64,000 bases of DNA from an uncultured Acetatifactor sp. (GTDB taxonomy: Bacteria; Bacillota; Clostridia; Lachnospirales; Lachnospiraceae): the NCBI GenBank assembly GCA_934394815.1, contig CAKRRD010000001.1, forward strand, positions 62,001 to 126,000, read 5' to 3'. Shown here in pieces: positions 37,595 through 46,948 of the stretch (positions are counted from its first letter, which is position 1; each line of letters begins with the position of its first letter). Position numbers and translations under genes: made by a program. Below the pieces are notes generated by a model. It was given only the letters and a program-made list of their open reading frames with translations. It did not search any database and was not told where the DNA came from.

Positions 37595-38944
37595 ATGGCT
37601 AGAATGTTTGGAACAGATGGGGTGCGCGGAGTGGCCAATGAGGAACTGACTCCGATGCTGGCGATGCAGCTGGGGCAGGCGGGCGCTTATGTACTTACCA
37701 AGGAAAATGAGCATAAGCCTACGCTTATGGTGGGCTGTGACACCAGAATATCCGGGGATATGCTGGCAAATGCCCTGATGGCGGGTGCCTGCTCGGTAGG
37801 TGCGAACTGCATATATGTAGGTGTGATTCCTACACCGGCCGTGGCTTATCTGACGAAGAAATACAAAGTAGATGCCGGAGTTGTGATCTCCGCTTCTCAT
37901 AATCCGGTAGAATTTAACGGTATCAAATTTTTTGATGGCAACGGCTATAAGCTTCCCGATGCCATGGAAGATGAGATTGAAGCACTGATCCGTAACAACA
38001 TGCCCGGTATCAAGTTCCCCATCGGCCCCGGCGTAGGTAAGATCAAATACCGTACTGACGCCAGAGAAGAGTACATTAATCATGCCATGCGTGCGGTCAA
38101 TGTGGATCTGACCGGACTGAAGATTGTGGTAGACTGTGCGGAAGGCGCTTCCTTCTATACTTCCGTGGAATGCCTGAAAGAACTGGGGGGCAGCGTGGTA
38201 GCGATCCACAACAATCCGGACGGCACCAATATCAATGCCAACTGCGGTTCCACCCACATGGAGGAACTGCAGGCAAGAGTCGTATATGAGAAGGCCAATG
38301 TCGGCCTGGCTTTCGACGGAGATGCGGATCGTCTGCTGGCGGTAGACGAGAACGGCAAGATTGTGGACGGTGACCAGATCATGGCCATCGTAGGCAATTA
38401 TATGAAAGAACGTGGAACCCTGAAGAAGGATACCATCGTGGCCACCGTTATGAGTAACCTGGGATTCTTCCTGATGGCGGAGAAGAATAATATTCATATG
38501 GAAAAGACCAGGGTAGGTGACCGTTATGTGCTGGAGCGCATGAAGGAGATCGGTGCCAGCCTGGGCGGAGAACAGTCCGGTCACATCATTTTCCTGGATG
38601 AGAATACTACCGGAGACGGACTGCTCAGCGCATTGCATTTGTTACAGGTCATGGTAGATACCGGCAAGCCTCTGTCCGAACTGGCACAGGTGATGGAGGT
38701 ACTGCCTCAGGCTCTTGTGAATGCAAAGGTAGCAAATCACAAAAAAGAAAAATATATGGAGTACCCCGAGATTGCGGAAGCAATTCAGAGACTGGAAGAA
38801 AAGTTCGCAGGAGAAGGCCGCGTACTGATCCGTCCTTCCGGAACAGAACCTCTGGTAAGAGTCATGATCGAAGGCAAAGATCAGCAGGTGATCCAGGAAG
38901 AGGCACAGAAGCTTGCCAATCTGATTCAGGACATCATGTTCTAA
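37595..38944 (+). CDS. glmM: Phosphoglucosamine mutase GlmM
   Basis: 449-residue alpha-D-phosphohexomutase that converts glucosamine-6-phosphate to glucosamine-1-phosphate for UDP-GlcNAc and wall synthesis. The phosphoserine loop is VISASHNPVEFNG, the metal loop FDGDADRLL, the sugar loop GGEQSGHIIF and the phosphate loop RPSGTEPLVRVM. Standard length. It ends the cdaA-cdaR-glmM unit. GAGGG lies nine bases before ATG 37595. Confidence 0.97.
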   Translation: MARMFGTDGVRGVANEELTPMLAMQLGQAGAYVLTKENEHKPTLMVGCDTRISGDMLANALMAGACSVGANCIYVGVIPTPAVAYLTKKYKVDAGVVISASHNPVEFNGIKFFDGNGYKLPDAMEDEIEALIRNNMPGIKFPIGPGVGKIKYRTDAREEYINHAMRAVNVDLTGLKIVVDCAEGASFYTSVECLKELGGSVVAIHNNPDGTNINANCGSTHMEELQARVVYEKANVGLAFDGDADRLLAVDENGKIVDGDQIMAIVGNYMKERGTLKKDTIVATVMSNLGFFLMAEKNNIHMEKTRVGDRYVLERMKEIGASLGGEQSGHIIFLDENTTGDGLLSALHLLQVMVDTGKPLSELAQVMEVLPQALVNAKVANHKKEKYMEYPEIAEAIQRLEEKFAGEGRVLIRPSGTEPLVRVMIEGKDQQVIQEEAQKLANLIQDIMF

Positions 38945-38978
38945 CAGACAGATTCCGAAAGTTGTCGGATAAAAGCCC

Positions 38979-39007
38979 TTGTGAATGCTTTTCATTCATG
39001 CTATGAT
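38979..39007 (+). promoter_or_regulatory. Promoter of the HPr gene
   Basis: TTGTGA (38979-38984), 17-base spacer, TATGAT (39002-39007), about 80 bases before the HPr start. Confidence 0.55.
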
Positions 39008-39087
39008 AGAAATGTAATTGAAAAGTAAAATCATACACCGCTAGAAGAAAAAATGCAGAATAATATAGATATTGGAGGGTTTATTAT

Positions 39088-39351
39088 ATGGTAAGTCAGA
39101 AAGTCGTAATCAAGAATCCTACGGGCCTGCATCTGCGTCCCGCCGGCATTCTGTGCAAGGAGGCAATGCAGTTCAAATCACTCATTACCTTCAAATTCCG
39201 TGAGAATACAGCCAATGCCAAGAGCGTACTCAGTGTATTGGGAGCCTGTGTAAAATGCGGAGACGAGATCGAATTCGTATGCGAAGGCGAGGACGAGGCA
39301 GAAGCTTTGAAGACATTGGTGGAAGCTGTAGAGAATGGCCTGGGAGAATAA
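39088..39351 (+). CDS. ptsH: HPr phosphocarrier protein
   Basis: 87-residue PTS phosphocarrier. His15 is in the active-site motif TGLHLRPAG and Ser46 in NAKSVLSVLGA, so it can be phosphorylated by enzyme I and by HPr kinase and can act in CcpA-type carbon control. Not Crh-like, because His15 is present. GGAGGG precedes ATG 39088. Monocistronic, with its own promoter and terminator; ptsI is not adjacent. Confidence 0.93.
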   Translation: MVSQKVVIKNPTGLHLRPAGILCKEAMQFKSLITFKFRENTANAKSVLSVLGACVKCGDEIEFVCEGEDEAEALKTLVEAVENGLGE

Positions 39352-39378
39352 CAGGATTGTTATAGAGGAAGATCACAG

Positions 39379-39410
39379 AGGCTGTGCATATGGAAGATGC
39401 GCAGCCTTTT
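39379..39410 (+). terminator. Terminator of the HPr gene
   Basis: AGGCTGTGCAT (39379-39389) pairs with ATGCGCAGCCT (39397-39407), followed by TTT. Confidence 0.75.
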
Positions 39411-39552
39411 CCTATGGAATTGCGGGGAACCATGGAAAATAATAGTTTCATAGTCAAAGGATTTATGCTATGCTGTAACTGTTTGGAGCCTTCCGGAGAC
39501 AATTTTACGAAGGGGGTTCTGAGTAGTTTACAGTACATGAGGGAGAGAAAAA

Positions 39553-40566
39553 ATGGAAGAAAAAAGCATGAAGAAAATTTTTTCCGGTCTGGGGTTCCGA
39601 TTCCTGATCGGAACGCTGTTCATCTATGCGGTGCAGATGGGAACCATGGCCATTGTAGGGGCGGTGAAGCCGGAATGGCTGGAGAACACGACGATCAGCC
39701 TGATCCTGGCAGTGCTGCCGCTGTATCTTATCGGTATGCCGGTTCTGATCGCACTGGTAAAACGGATGCCCGGGGAAGCACCTGCAAAGAAGAGTATCAA
39801 ACCGGGACAATTTATTTTGGCACTGATCATGTGTTTTGCACTGATGTATTGCGGTAATCTGGTAGGAACGCTGATCACCACGGTTGTGGGGGTTTTAAAG
39901 GGCTCCGCAGTGGACAATGCCCTGATGACTTACGCTACCGGATCCAACATGTTCGTGACTTTCCTGTATATGGTGATCTGTGCACCGATCCTGGAGGAAT
40001 ATGTCTTCCGGAAGCTGATCGTGGACCGCACCGTACAATACGGTCAGGGAGTGGCTATTGTGCTATCCGGTCTGATGTTTGGACTGTTCCATGGCAATCT
40101 GAACCAGTTTGCCTACGCATTTTTACTGGGACTGTTTCTGGCCTTTCTGTATGTGAAGACCGGAGAACTGAAAGTGACCATCGGCCTCCACATGTGTATT
40201 AATTTCATGGGAGCCATAGTCAGCGTACTGCTTCTGAAAGCCATTCATCTGGAGGAATATCAGCAGGTCATTACGTGCGGTGAGGATTCGCAGGCATTCA
40301 TGGACTATATGATGAAGTATCTGCCGGCCTGGATCGGCTATATGATCTATGTATTCTTCATTCTGGCAGTACTGGTTACGGGAATCGTATTGTTCATTGT
40401 ATCCCGCAGGAAGCTGGCAGTGGAGCCGGGACAGATCGCGAAGGGACAGAGATTCAAGACGGTGATCTGCAATCCGGGAATGCTGTGCTACTGTATTTTC
40501 TGGATCGTAATGATCATAATCCAGATGTTCCCGGAGATCGTTATGGCTATCCCGGGGAATCTGTAA
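39553..40566 (+). CDS. CPBP family intramembrane glutamic endopeptidase
   Basis: 337 residues with about eight membrane segments. The CPBP/Abi motifs are present: APILEEYVFRKL (EExxxR), then FGLFHGNLNQFAYAF with the first His, and GLHMCINFMGA with the second. Related to Rce1-type proteases; in bacteria linked to bacteriocin immunity or unknown processing. The region after residue 270 adds further helices. GAGGGAGAG precedes ATG 39553. Substrate unknown. Confidence 0.87.
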   Translation: MEEKSMKKIFSGLGFRFLIGTLFIYAVQMGTMAIVGAVKPEWLENTTISLILAVLPLYLIGMPVLIALVKRMPGEAPAKKSIKPGQFILALIMCFALMYCGNLVGTLITTVVGVLKGSAVDNALMTYATGSNMFVTFLYMVICAPILEEYVFRKLIVDRTVQYGQGVAIVLSGLMFGLFHGNLNQFAYAFLLGLFLAFLYVKTGELKVTIGLHMCINFMGAIVSVLLLKAIHLEEYQQVITCGEDSQAFMDYMMKYLPAWIGYMIYVFFILAVLVTGIVLFIVSRRKLAVEPGQIAKGQRFKTVICNPGMLCYCIFWIVMIIIQMFPEIVMAIPGNL

Positions 40567-40611
40567 AAGGACAGTTGTGGCGCAGGACCGCCGCAAAGGA
40601 GATAAAGTACT

Positions 40612-41322
40612 ATGTATGCATTTGAAAGCAGGATACGTTACAGCGAGACAGACAGTGAAGGGTATCTGACGCTGGACGCATTACTGAATTATTTTCAGGA
40701 TTGTTCCACCTTCCATTCAGAGGATGTGGGACTGGGAATCGGTTATATGAAGGAAATCGGTCAGGTCTGGGTGCTTTCCGCCTGGCAGATCGTGGTGAGC
40801 CGTTATCCGAAGCTGGGAGAAAGGGTAAAAATCGTGACGCTGCCCTATGAACTGAAAGCATTTCTGGGCTATCGTAATTTTGCCATGCTGGATGAACAGG
40901 GGGAATATCTGGCGAAAGCCAATTCCCTGTGGAGTCTGTTGGATGTCCGGACCGGGAAACCGGTGATGGTGAACGAAGCCATGCAGAAGGGCTATGCGAC
41001 GGACGAAAAGCTGGAGATGGAGTATGCCCCCCGCAAGATCACCGTACCGCAGGGCGGAGAATTACAGGAACCCATTGTGGTGAAAAAACACCATCTGGAC
41101 ACCAATCATCATGTCAATAACGGCCAGTATGTGAATATTGCCATGGAGTATCTGCCGGATGACTTTGTGATCTGCCAGATGCGGGCGGAATATAAAAAAC
41201 AGGCATTTCTGGACGACGTACTGCATCCTTATGTGGTACAGACAGAGAACGGATATATTATCTGCTTACAGGATGAAGCCGGAAAGCCTTATGTGGCGGT
41301 AGACTTTCAGAGACAGCAATAA
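40612..41322 (+). CDS. Acyl-ACP thioesterase (FatA/FatB family)
   Basis: 236-residue double-hotdog thioesterase that releases fatty acids from acyl carrier protein. The N-terminal hotdog has RYSETDSEGYLTLDALLNYF. The catalytic Asn-His region of the second hotdog is HHLDTNHHVNNGQYV. The length matches bacterial members. AAAGGAG precedes ATG 40612. It is followed 24 bases later by the CvfB-like gene. Confidence 0.9.
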   Translation: MYAFESRIRYSETDSEGYLTLDALLNYFQDCSTFHSEDVGLGIGYMKEIGQVWVLSAWQIVVSRYPKLGERVKIVTLPYELKAFLGYRNFAMLDEQGEYLAKANSLWSLLDVRTGKPVMVNEAMQKGYATDEKLEMEYAPRKITVPQGGELQEPIVVKKHHLDTNHHVNNGQYVNIAMEYLPDDFVICQMRAEYKKQAFLDDVLHPYVVQTENGYIICLQDEAGKPYVAVDFQRQQ

Positions 41323-41346
41323 CAGACTGTCGGAACAGGAGAGAAC

Positions 41347-42195
41347 GTGGAATTGAGATTAGGCGAAAAACAGACACTGGTAATAGTGAAAAAAGTAGAA
41401 TTCGGAGTTTATCTGGCAACGAAGGAAGCCCCGGAAGACAAGGTGCTTCTGCCGGTCAAACAGGTACCGGAGGGGGCAAAGGTGGGAGACGAACTGGAAG
41501 CATTCCTGTATCGGGATTCCAGCGACCGTCTGATCGCTACCACAAGAACTCCGAAGCTGTGTCTCGGACAGGTGGCATTGCTCACCGTGGCACAGGTGGG
41601 AAAAGTAGGTGCTTTTCTGGACTGGGGACTGGAGAAAGACCTGTTCCTGCCCTTTAAGCAGCAGACCCGCAGAGTAAAGGCCGGGGAGCAGGTGTTGGCC
41701 TCCCTCTATATCGACAAGAGCGGAAGACTGTGTGCCACCATGAATGTCTATGAACATCTGCGCACGGACAGCCCTTACAAAAAAGACGATAAGGTCACGG
41801 GCAGAATCTATGAGATCAGCAGGAATTTCGGCGCTTTTGTGGCAGTGGACGACTGCTTTTCCGGGCTGATCCCGAAGAAGGAACTGTTCGCAGAGACGGA
41901 ACTTAAGATCGGCGATCAGGTCACCGCCCGTGTGGTGAAGGTGCTGGAGGATGGAAAGCTGACTCTGAGCGTCCGGGAAAAGGCCTATTTACAGATCCGG
42001 AAGGACGCGGAGAAGATCGAGAAGCTGCTGGACAGCTATGAAGGCTCCCTGCCCTTCAACGACAAGGCAGCACCGGAGGTCATCGCCCATGAGACCGGAA
42101 TGAGCAAGAACGAGTTCAAGCGGGCCGTCGGCCATCTGTTAAAGGAAGGTAAGATCCAGATCACAGAGAAAAATATTCGCAGAGTGCGCAGATAG
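41347..42195 (+). CDS. cvfB: S1-domain RNA-binding protein (CvfB family)
   Basis: 282 residues. Three S1-like beta-barrel units are visible (VGAFLDWGLEKDLFLP, FGAFVAVDDCFSGLIP and the weaker first unit) followed by a winged-helix end (ETGMSKNEFKRAVGHLLKEG). CvfB in Staphylococcus binds RNA and affects virulence gene expression. Start is GTG 41347 with AGGAGAG upstream. Function here inferred from the family only. Confidence 0.87.
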   Translation: MELRLGEKQTLVIVKKVEFGVYLATKEAPEDKVLLPVKQVPEGAKVGDELEAFLYRDSSDRLIATTRTPKLCLGQVALLTVAQVGKVGAFLDWGLEKDLFLPFKQQTRRVKAGEQVLASLYIDKSGRLCATMNVYEHLRTDSPYKKDDKVTGRIYEISRNFGAFVAVDDCFSGLIPKKELFAETELKIGDQVTARVVKVLEDGKLTLSVREKAYLQIRKDAEKIEKLLDSYEGSLPFNDKAAPEVIAHETGMSKNEFKRAVGHLLKEGKIQITEKNIRRVRR

Positions 42196-42217
42196 AGTGG
42201 AAAAAAGGGAAATAGTG

Positions 42218-42226
42218 TGCTATAGT
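42218..42226 (+). promoter_or_regulatory. Extended -10 promoter before yjfB
   Basis: TGCTATAGT, an extended -10 with no clear -35, 24 bases before the yjfB start. A sigma-D flagellar promoter (TAAA, GCCGATAT) was looked for and not found. Confidence 0.4.
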
Positions 42227-42249
42227 AAGCATAGATAGGAGGTGTCACC

Positions 42250-42441
42250 ATGGATATTGCAAGATTATCAATGTCAATGGCTTCCGGCAGATTACAGACA
42301 GATGTAGGGATGGCAGTGCTTGGCAAGGCCATGGATACCCAGGAAGCGCAGGGACAGGCAGTAGTAGAACTTATTGATTCTGCCGCAATGGAGAGAAGTG
42401 TAACTCCCCAGCTGGGCGCGAATATCGATCTGCGGATCTGA
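42250..42441 (+). CDS. Small motility protein YjfB family
   Basis: 63-residue protein of the YjfB family (PF14070). It has the pattern MDIARLSMSMAS, then VLGKAMDTQEAQG and the C-terminal LGANIDLRI. Often found in the regulons of flagellated Firmicutes, with no known molecular role. AGGAGG is ideally placed before ATG 42250. Has its own terminator. Confidence 0.88.
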   Translation: MDIARLSMSMASGRLQTDVGMAVLGKAMDTQEAQGQAVVELIDSAAMERSVTPQLGANIDLRI

Positions 42442-42502
42442 TGGAAGGAGTTATTCAGAAGGTATACTGCTAAGAGATAACAATATAAACGCTATAACGA
42501 AA

Positions 42503-42538
42503 AAGGTTCGGGAAAATACTTCCCGGACTTCTTTTTTT
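42503..42538 (+). terminator. Terminator after yjfB
   Basis: AAGGTTCGGGAA (42503-42514) pairs with the complementary arm ending near 42530 (two GU pairs), then seven Ts. Confidence 0.8.
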
Positions 42539-42639
42539 CAAAAGAAATGGCATTTTTACTAAAAAATGCATAAAAAACTATTGCATTTCTACCAGTTTTT
42601 TTGTAAATTTGTATTATGTATGATATGAGGGATCGAATT

Positions 42640-42676
42640 CGGAAGGTCTTGCGTGCTTGCACGGTAAGACCTTCCG
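42640..42676 (+). repeat. Stable hairpin in the leader of the PucR-like regulator
   Basis: CGGAAGGTCTT (42640-42650) pairs perfectly with AAGACCTTCCG (42666-42676), with more pairs inside. No T run follows, so it is not a simple terminator. It lies 68 bases before the start at 42744. No c-di-GMP or T-box consensus was found around it. Confidence 0.6.
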
Positions 42677-42743
42677 GAGGCTCTCTGTCATTTTCGGGGT
42701 GAAAGCAAAAGCGAACTATGGTTGGGGACTGAAGGAGCAGAAG

Positions 42744-43829
42744 ATGATATCGAATCAGATTTTACAGAACACCATTGAAGGATTGAAAGGAATCGCCAGA
42801 GTAGAACTTTGCGTTATGGACGTGGACGGCAAGGAAGTAGCGGCCACCATGGAGATGGGGAACTGCTCCAGGCCTGCGGTGGAATTCGCGGCTTCACCGG
42901 CGGATTCTCAGGAAATCCAGGGATATCAGTATTTCAAGATCTATGATGAGCAGCAGCTGGAATATATTCTGGTAGCCGGAGGTACCGGTGAGGATGTCTA
43001 TATGATCGGCAAAATGGTTGCTTTCCAGATCCAGAATCTGCTGGTAGCCTATAAGGAAAGATTCGATAAGGACAACTTTATCAAGAACCTGTTACTGGAT
43101 AATCTGCTGTTAGTGGATATCTACAGCCGTTCCAAGAAACTGCACATTCAGACCGACGTACCCAGAGTGGTCATGATCGTGGAATCTGCGGGAGGCAAGG
43201 ACAATAATGTCCTGGAACTGGCAAGAACTCATTTCGGCACCAACAGCAAGGACTTTATCACTGCCGTGGATGAGAGCAACGTGATCGTGGTGAAGGAATT
43301 CGCAGAGACCGATACCGGTAAGGAGATCGAGAAAGCGGCCAGAGCACTGGAAGCAGCGCTTCTCAAGGAAGGAATCCGCGAGATCCGCATTGCTTACGGC
43401 ACCATCGTACATGAGATCAAGGAAGTCAGCCGTTCCTACAAGGAAGCCAAGATGGCTCTGGATGTCGGCAAGATCTTCTTTGATGAGAGAGATATCATTG
43501 CGTATAGTGAACTGGGAATCGGCCGTCTGATCTACCAGCTGCCCATTCCGCTGTGTAAAATGTTCATCCGTGAGATCTTCGGGGGCAAGAGCCCGGACGA
43601 TTTCGACGAGGAGACGCTGACCACAATCTACAAGTTTTTCGAGAACAGCCTGAATGTGTCCGAGACCTCCAGACAGCTGTTCATCCACAGAAATACACTG
43701 GTGTATCGTCTGGATAAGTTACAGAAGAGTACGGGGCTGGATCTGCGGGTATTTGAAGATGCCATCACCTTTAAAATCGCACTGATGGTCGTAAAATATA
43801 TGAAGTATATGGAAACTTATGAGTACTAA
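42744..43829 (+). CDS. PucR/CdaR-type transcriptional regulator
   Basis: 361 residues. The N-terminal region resembles a sugar-diacid or GAF-like sensor part (VELCVMDVDGKEVAAT, EYILVAGG). The middle is a GGDEF-like PucR-type domain, and the C-terminal HTH_30 is NSLNVSETSRQLFIHRNTLVYRL. This should be a DNA-binding regulator, ligand unknown; the cda name of its family (carbohydrate diacid regulator) is unrelated to cdaR at 36282. AAGGAG precedes ATG 42744; the earlier in-frame ATG at 42657 lies within the leader hairpin. Confidence 0.85.
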   Translation: MISNQILQNTIEGLKGIARVELCVMDVDGKEVAATMEMGNCSRPAVEFAASPADSQEIQGYQYFKIYDEQQLEYILVAGGTGEDVYMIGKMVAFQIQNLLVAYKERFDKDNFIKNLLLDNLLLVDIYSRSKKLHIQTDVPRVVMIVESAGGKDNNVLELARTHFGTNSKDFITAVDESNVIVVKEFAETDTGKEIEKAARALEAALLKEGIREIRIAYGTIVHEIKEVSRSYKEAKMALDVGKIFFDERDIIAYSELGIGRLIYQLPIPLCKMFIREIFGGKSPDDFDEETLTTIYKFFENSLNVSETSRQLFIHRNTLVYRLDKLQKSTGLDLRVFEDAITFKIALMVVKYMKYMETYEY

Positions 43830-43916
43830 AATCGTCTTATACAGAGACAGGCAGTACAAAGGCAGCAACTGCCCGTGGGGTGGGATCTTACGGGCAATAG
43901 AAAGGCATGATATAAA

Positions 43917-44660
43917 ATGGCAGGAAAAGAAGCGCAAAGGCTGAAAAGAGAACGGATCATAGAGGAAAACGGAATTATCTTCCTGGACAATGTAAGCAAG
44001 TCCTATTCCTCAGGTTCTCCGGCACTGAACGGAGTGTCGTTAAGCATCGGAAGAGGGGAATTTGTATTTATCGTAGGTGACAGCGGATCCGGTAAATCCA
44101 CGTTGATCAAATTACTGCTGCGGGAGCTTACAGCGACCAGCGGCAGTGTTTATGTTATGGGAAATGATCTGGCAAAATTAAAACACAGGCAGATTCCCCG
44201 TTTTCGCCGTAACCTGGGTGTGGTATTCCAGGATTTCCGTCTGCTGAATGACCGTAATGTCTATGAAAATGTAGCATTTGCACAGCGTATCGTGGAGACT
44301 CCCGTCAGCGAGATCCGCAGGAATGTTCCTGCCATTCTGGCGACGGTGGGACTGGCCGGCAAATATAAGGCCAAGACCAAACAGCTCTCCGGTGGTGAGC
44401 AGCAGCGTGTTGCTCTGGCGAGAGCGCTGGTGAACAATCCTTCCGTACTGCTGGCGGATGAGCCTACCGGCAATCTGGATCCCAATAATTCCTGGGAGAT
44501 CATGAAATTGCTGGAGGAGATCAACGAGAGCGGCACCACGGTAGTCGTGGTAACCCATAACCGTGAAATCGTCAATGCCATGCAGAAACGAGTGATCACC
44601 ATGAAAAAAGGCGTGATCATCAGTGACGAAGAGAAGGGTGGGTATATTGATGAAGATTAG
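43917..44660 (+). CDS. ftsE: Cell-division ATPase FtsE
   Basis: 247 residues. ABC ATPase with Walker A GDSGSGKST, FQDFRLL Q-loop, signature LSGGEQQRVALARAL and Walker B VLLADEPTGNLD. The N-terminus carries about 15 extra charged residues before the usual FtsE start. With FtsX it forms a complex that switches on wall hydrolases at division sites. It overlaps ftsX by 11 bases. AGAAAGG lies about ten bases before ATG 43917. Confidence 0.95.
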   Translation: MAGKEAQRLKRERIIEENGIIFLDNVSKSYSSGSPALNGVSLSIGRGEFVFIVGDSGSGKSTLIKLLLRELTATSGSVYVMGNDLAKLKHRQIPRFRRNLGVVFQDFRLLNDRNVYENVAFAQRIVETPVSEIRRNVPAILATVGLAGKYKAKTKQLSGGEQQRVALARALVNNPSVLLADEPTGNLDPNNSWEIMKLLEEINESGTTVVVVTHNREIVNAMQKRVITMKKGVIISDEEKGGYIDED

Positions 44661-45585
44661 TACACTTTTTTATACGATCAAACAGGGATTTGCCAATATT
44701 TTCCGGAATAAATGGTATTCTCTGGCGTCTGTCGCGACGATATCCGCATGTCTGTTTTTATTCGGCCTGTTCTATTCTATTGTGGCCAATTTTCAGAATA
44801 TCCTGAAGACGGCGGAAGAGGGGGTATCTGTCACGGTATTTTTCCACAGCGAGATGGATAACTGCGAGAGCCATACGGAGGGACAGATTCCTTCCGAACA
44901 GCGTCTGGAAGAGATCGGGCAGGAGATTGCCAGACGTGCCGAGGTATCCGAGGTACAGTTCCAGTCCGCAGATGAGGCCTGGGCGACGTTCGGACCGGAT
45001 TATTTCGGTGAGGACTATGCGGAAGGTTTCCCCGAGAATCCGTTGGCGGGAGAGGATACCTATGAGATCTTCTTAAGTGACGTCTCCATGCAGGATGCGC
45101 TGGTGACCTGGCTGCAGTCCATTCCGGAGGTGCGCAAGGTCAATTATTCCGAGATGACAGCCAATACCCTGAGCGGTCTGAATCTCCTGATCGCCTATGT
45201 GTCCATGGGGATCATCGTGATCCTGCTGGCAGTCAGCATCTTCCTGATCAGCAATACCGTAGCCATCGGTATTTCTGTCCGGTCGGAAGAAATCAACATT
45301 ATGAAATACATCGGAGCTACGGATTTCTTCGTGCGTGCCCCCTTCGTGCTGGAGGGCATGCTGATCGGTCTGATCGGTGCGGCAGTGCCTCTGGGGCTGA
45401 TCTATTCCCTGTATAATTACGCACTGAACTATGTGGTGAACCGGTTTATGGTACTTAGCGGCTTCCTGAACTTCCTGTCGGTAGACGAGGTGTTCCATTT
45501 CCTGATCCCGGTATCTCTGGGAGTAGGTGTGGGCATCGGTTTCCTGGGAAGTATCTCCACCGTAAGGAAGCATCTGCACGTATAA
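44650..45585 (+). CDS. ftsX: Cell-division protein FtsX
   Basis: 311 residues. The first membrane helix is at about 20-45, then an extracytoplasmic domain, then three helices (LLIAYVSMGIIVILLAVSIF and two more). Typical FtsX. The extracytoplasmic loop should bind the PcsB-like hydrolase encoded next. ATG 44650 overlaps the ftsE end; a GTG at 44623 is in frame but less likely. Confidence 0.95.
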   Translation: MKISTLFYTIKQGFANIFRNKWYSLASVATISACLFLFGLFYSIVANFQNILKTAEEGVSVTVFFHSEMDNCESHTEGQIPSEQRLEEIGQEIARRAEVSEVQFQSADEAWATFGPDYFGEDYAEGFPENPLAGEDTYEIFLSDVSMQDALVTWLQSIPEVRKVNYSEMTANTLSGLNLLIAYVSMGIIVILLAVSIFLISNTVAIGISVRSEEINIMKYIGATDFFVRAPFVLEGMLIGLIGAAVPLGLIYSLYNYALNYVVNRFMVLSGFLNFLSVDEVFHFLIPVSLGVGVGIGFLGSISTVRKHLHV

Positions 45586-45615
45586 TTGTAATTCCATCAG
45601 GTAACCCGAATCCTT

Positions 45616-45667
45616 AGTCATGATGCAGACAGGCCACAGATCCGCACCGCATCATGACTGTGTTTTA
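45616..45667 (+). terminator. Hairpin between ftsX and the PcsB-like gene
   Basis: AGTCATGATGC (45616-45626) is perfectly complementary to GCATCATGACT (45649-45659), followed by GTGTTTTATA. Could terminate or partly attenuate ftsEX transcription. Confidence 0.55.
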
Positions 45668-45691
45668 TAGAGAATGGAGACAAGGTCAAAA

Positions 45692-46927
45692 TTGAATAAA
45701 AAGAAAAAAGGTTTCCTGTGCCTGTTCTTATGTCTTATTCTGACAGTGGCCTTCGGTATGCAGGGACTGCAGGCAAATGCCACCAATATGTCGTCCATTA
45801 CCTCTGACAGCATCCGGGACAAACAGGACCAGATCAAACAGGCAGAACGGGAACGGGAACAGATGAAAAGCAATCTGAGCAACCTGGAGCAGATCAAAAA
45901 GGATCTGGAGACGCAGAAGACGAATCTGAAGAGCTATGTGGCTCAACTGGACAGGAATTTGAGCCAGATTGAGCAGAACATTGCGGATCTTAAGAATAAG
46001 ATCACGACGAAAGAGGAAGAACTCACCCAGACCCAGGCGGAACTGGATACGGCCCTGGAGAAGGAAGAAAATCAGAAAGATGCCATGATCCGCCGCATAA
46101 GAATTATGTATGAGAAAGGGGATTCCTATATCCTCGATATGATGCTGAAAGCGGAGAGCTTCAGCGATTTCCTGAACCGGGCGGATTTCATGGATCTGAT
46201 CATGGCCTACGACAGACAGCAGTGGAAGGATTTCATGGAGAACCGCCAATATATCGAACTCTGCAAGGAAGAACTGGAGGCGGAGAAAGCCATTCTGGAC
46301 GAAGCCAGGGCCGGCGTGGAACAGGAGCAGGCCAATATGGAGGCGTTGATCGAACAGAAGAACCGGGACATTACCGCCTATGAGTCCGATATCGGCAATA
46401 AGGAACAGGCTATCAAGGAATACAAGCAGTCCATTGCGGATCAGGATGCGGAGATCGCAGCCCTGGAGGCAGCCATTGCCGCAGAGAAAAAGAAGATCCT
46501 GGAAGCCAGTGGTACGGTGCTGACGTATGACGGCGGTACCTTCAAATTCCCACTGGCAACCTATACCCGGATATCCGATGATTACGGCAACCGTATCCAT
46601 CCTACTCTGGGAATCGAACAGTTCCACAACGGTGTAGATTTTGCGGCACCCAAGGGGACGGCAATCTATGCGGCCTATGACGGACAGGTGGTGGCAGCCA
46701 CCTACAGTAATACCATGGGCAACTATGTGATGATCGACCATGGCGGTGGACTGTATACGATCTATATGCATGCTTCGGCATTGTACGTGTCCAAGGATGA
46801 TGTGGTGGTCAGAGGAGAGACCATTGCGGCGGTGGGTTCCACCGGCCGGTCTACCGGTAACCATCTGCATTTCAGTGTGCGTAAGGATGGAGCCTACACT
46901 TCACCCTGGAATTATCTGTCGCAGTAA
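45692..46927 (+). CDS. PcsB/EnvC-like coiled-coil M23 protein
   Basis: About 411 residues. A signal peptide (ending near LQANA) is followed by about 230 residues of coiled coil rich in Gln, Glu and Lys. The C-terminal M23 (LytM) domain is full: FHNGVDFAAPKGT with the zinc His and Asp, then YMHAS and NHLHFSVRKDG with the remaining His. Because HxxxD and HxH are intact it may be an active endopeptidase. Position after ftsEX matches the FtsX-activated hydrolases of Firmicutes. Start is probably TTG 45692 (AAGG six bases upstream); ATG 45674 is the alternative. Confidence 0.9.
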   Translation: MNKKKKGFLCLFLCLILTVAFGMQGLQANATNMSSITSDSIRDKQDQIKQAEREREQMKSNLSNLEQIKKDLETQKTNLKSYVAQLDRNLSQIEQNIADLKNKITTKEEELTQTQAELDTALEKEENQKDAMIRRIRIMYEKGDSYILDMMLKAESFSDFLNRADFMDLIMAYDRQQWKDFMENRQYIELCKEELEAEKAILDEARAGVEQEQANMEALIEQKNRDITAYESDIGNKEQAIKEYKQSIADQDAEIAALEAAIAAEKKKILEASGTVLTYDGGTFKFPLATYTRISDDYGNRIHPTLGIEQFHNGVDFAAPKGTAIYAAYDGQVVAATYSNTMGNYVMIDHGGGLYTIYMHASALYVSKDDVVVRGETIAAVGSTGRSTGNHLHFSVRKDGAYTSPWNYLSQ

Positions 46928-46948
46928 GAACTTTAAAGGAGAGCATTT

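Noticed and set aside
37589..38638. 349-codon minus-strand frame over glmM
   Set aside because: Shadow of glmM; no start signal and no recognisable protein features.
39384..39857. 157-codon frame across the HPr terminator and the start of the CPBP gene
   Set aside because: It begins inside the terminator hairpin, and most of it overlaps the well-supported CPBP protease gene in another frame.
42640..42743. c-di-GMP riboswitch before the PucR-like gene
   Set aside because: The conserved core segments of the GEMM class are not present; only a simple stable hairpin is seen.
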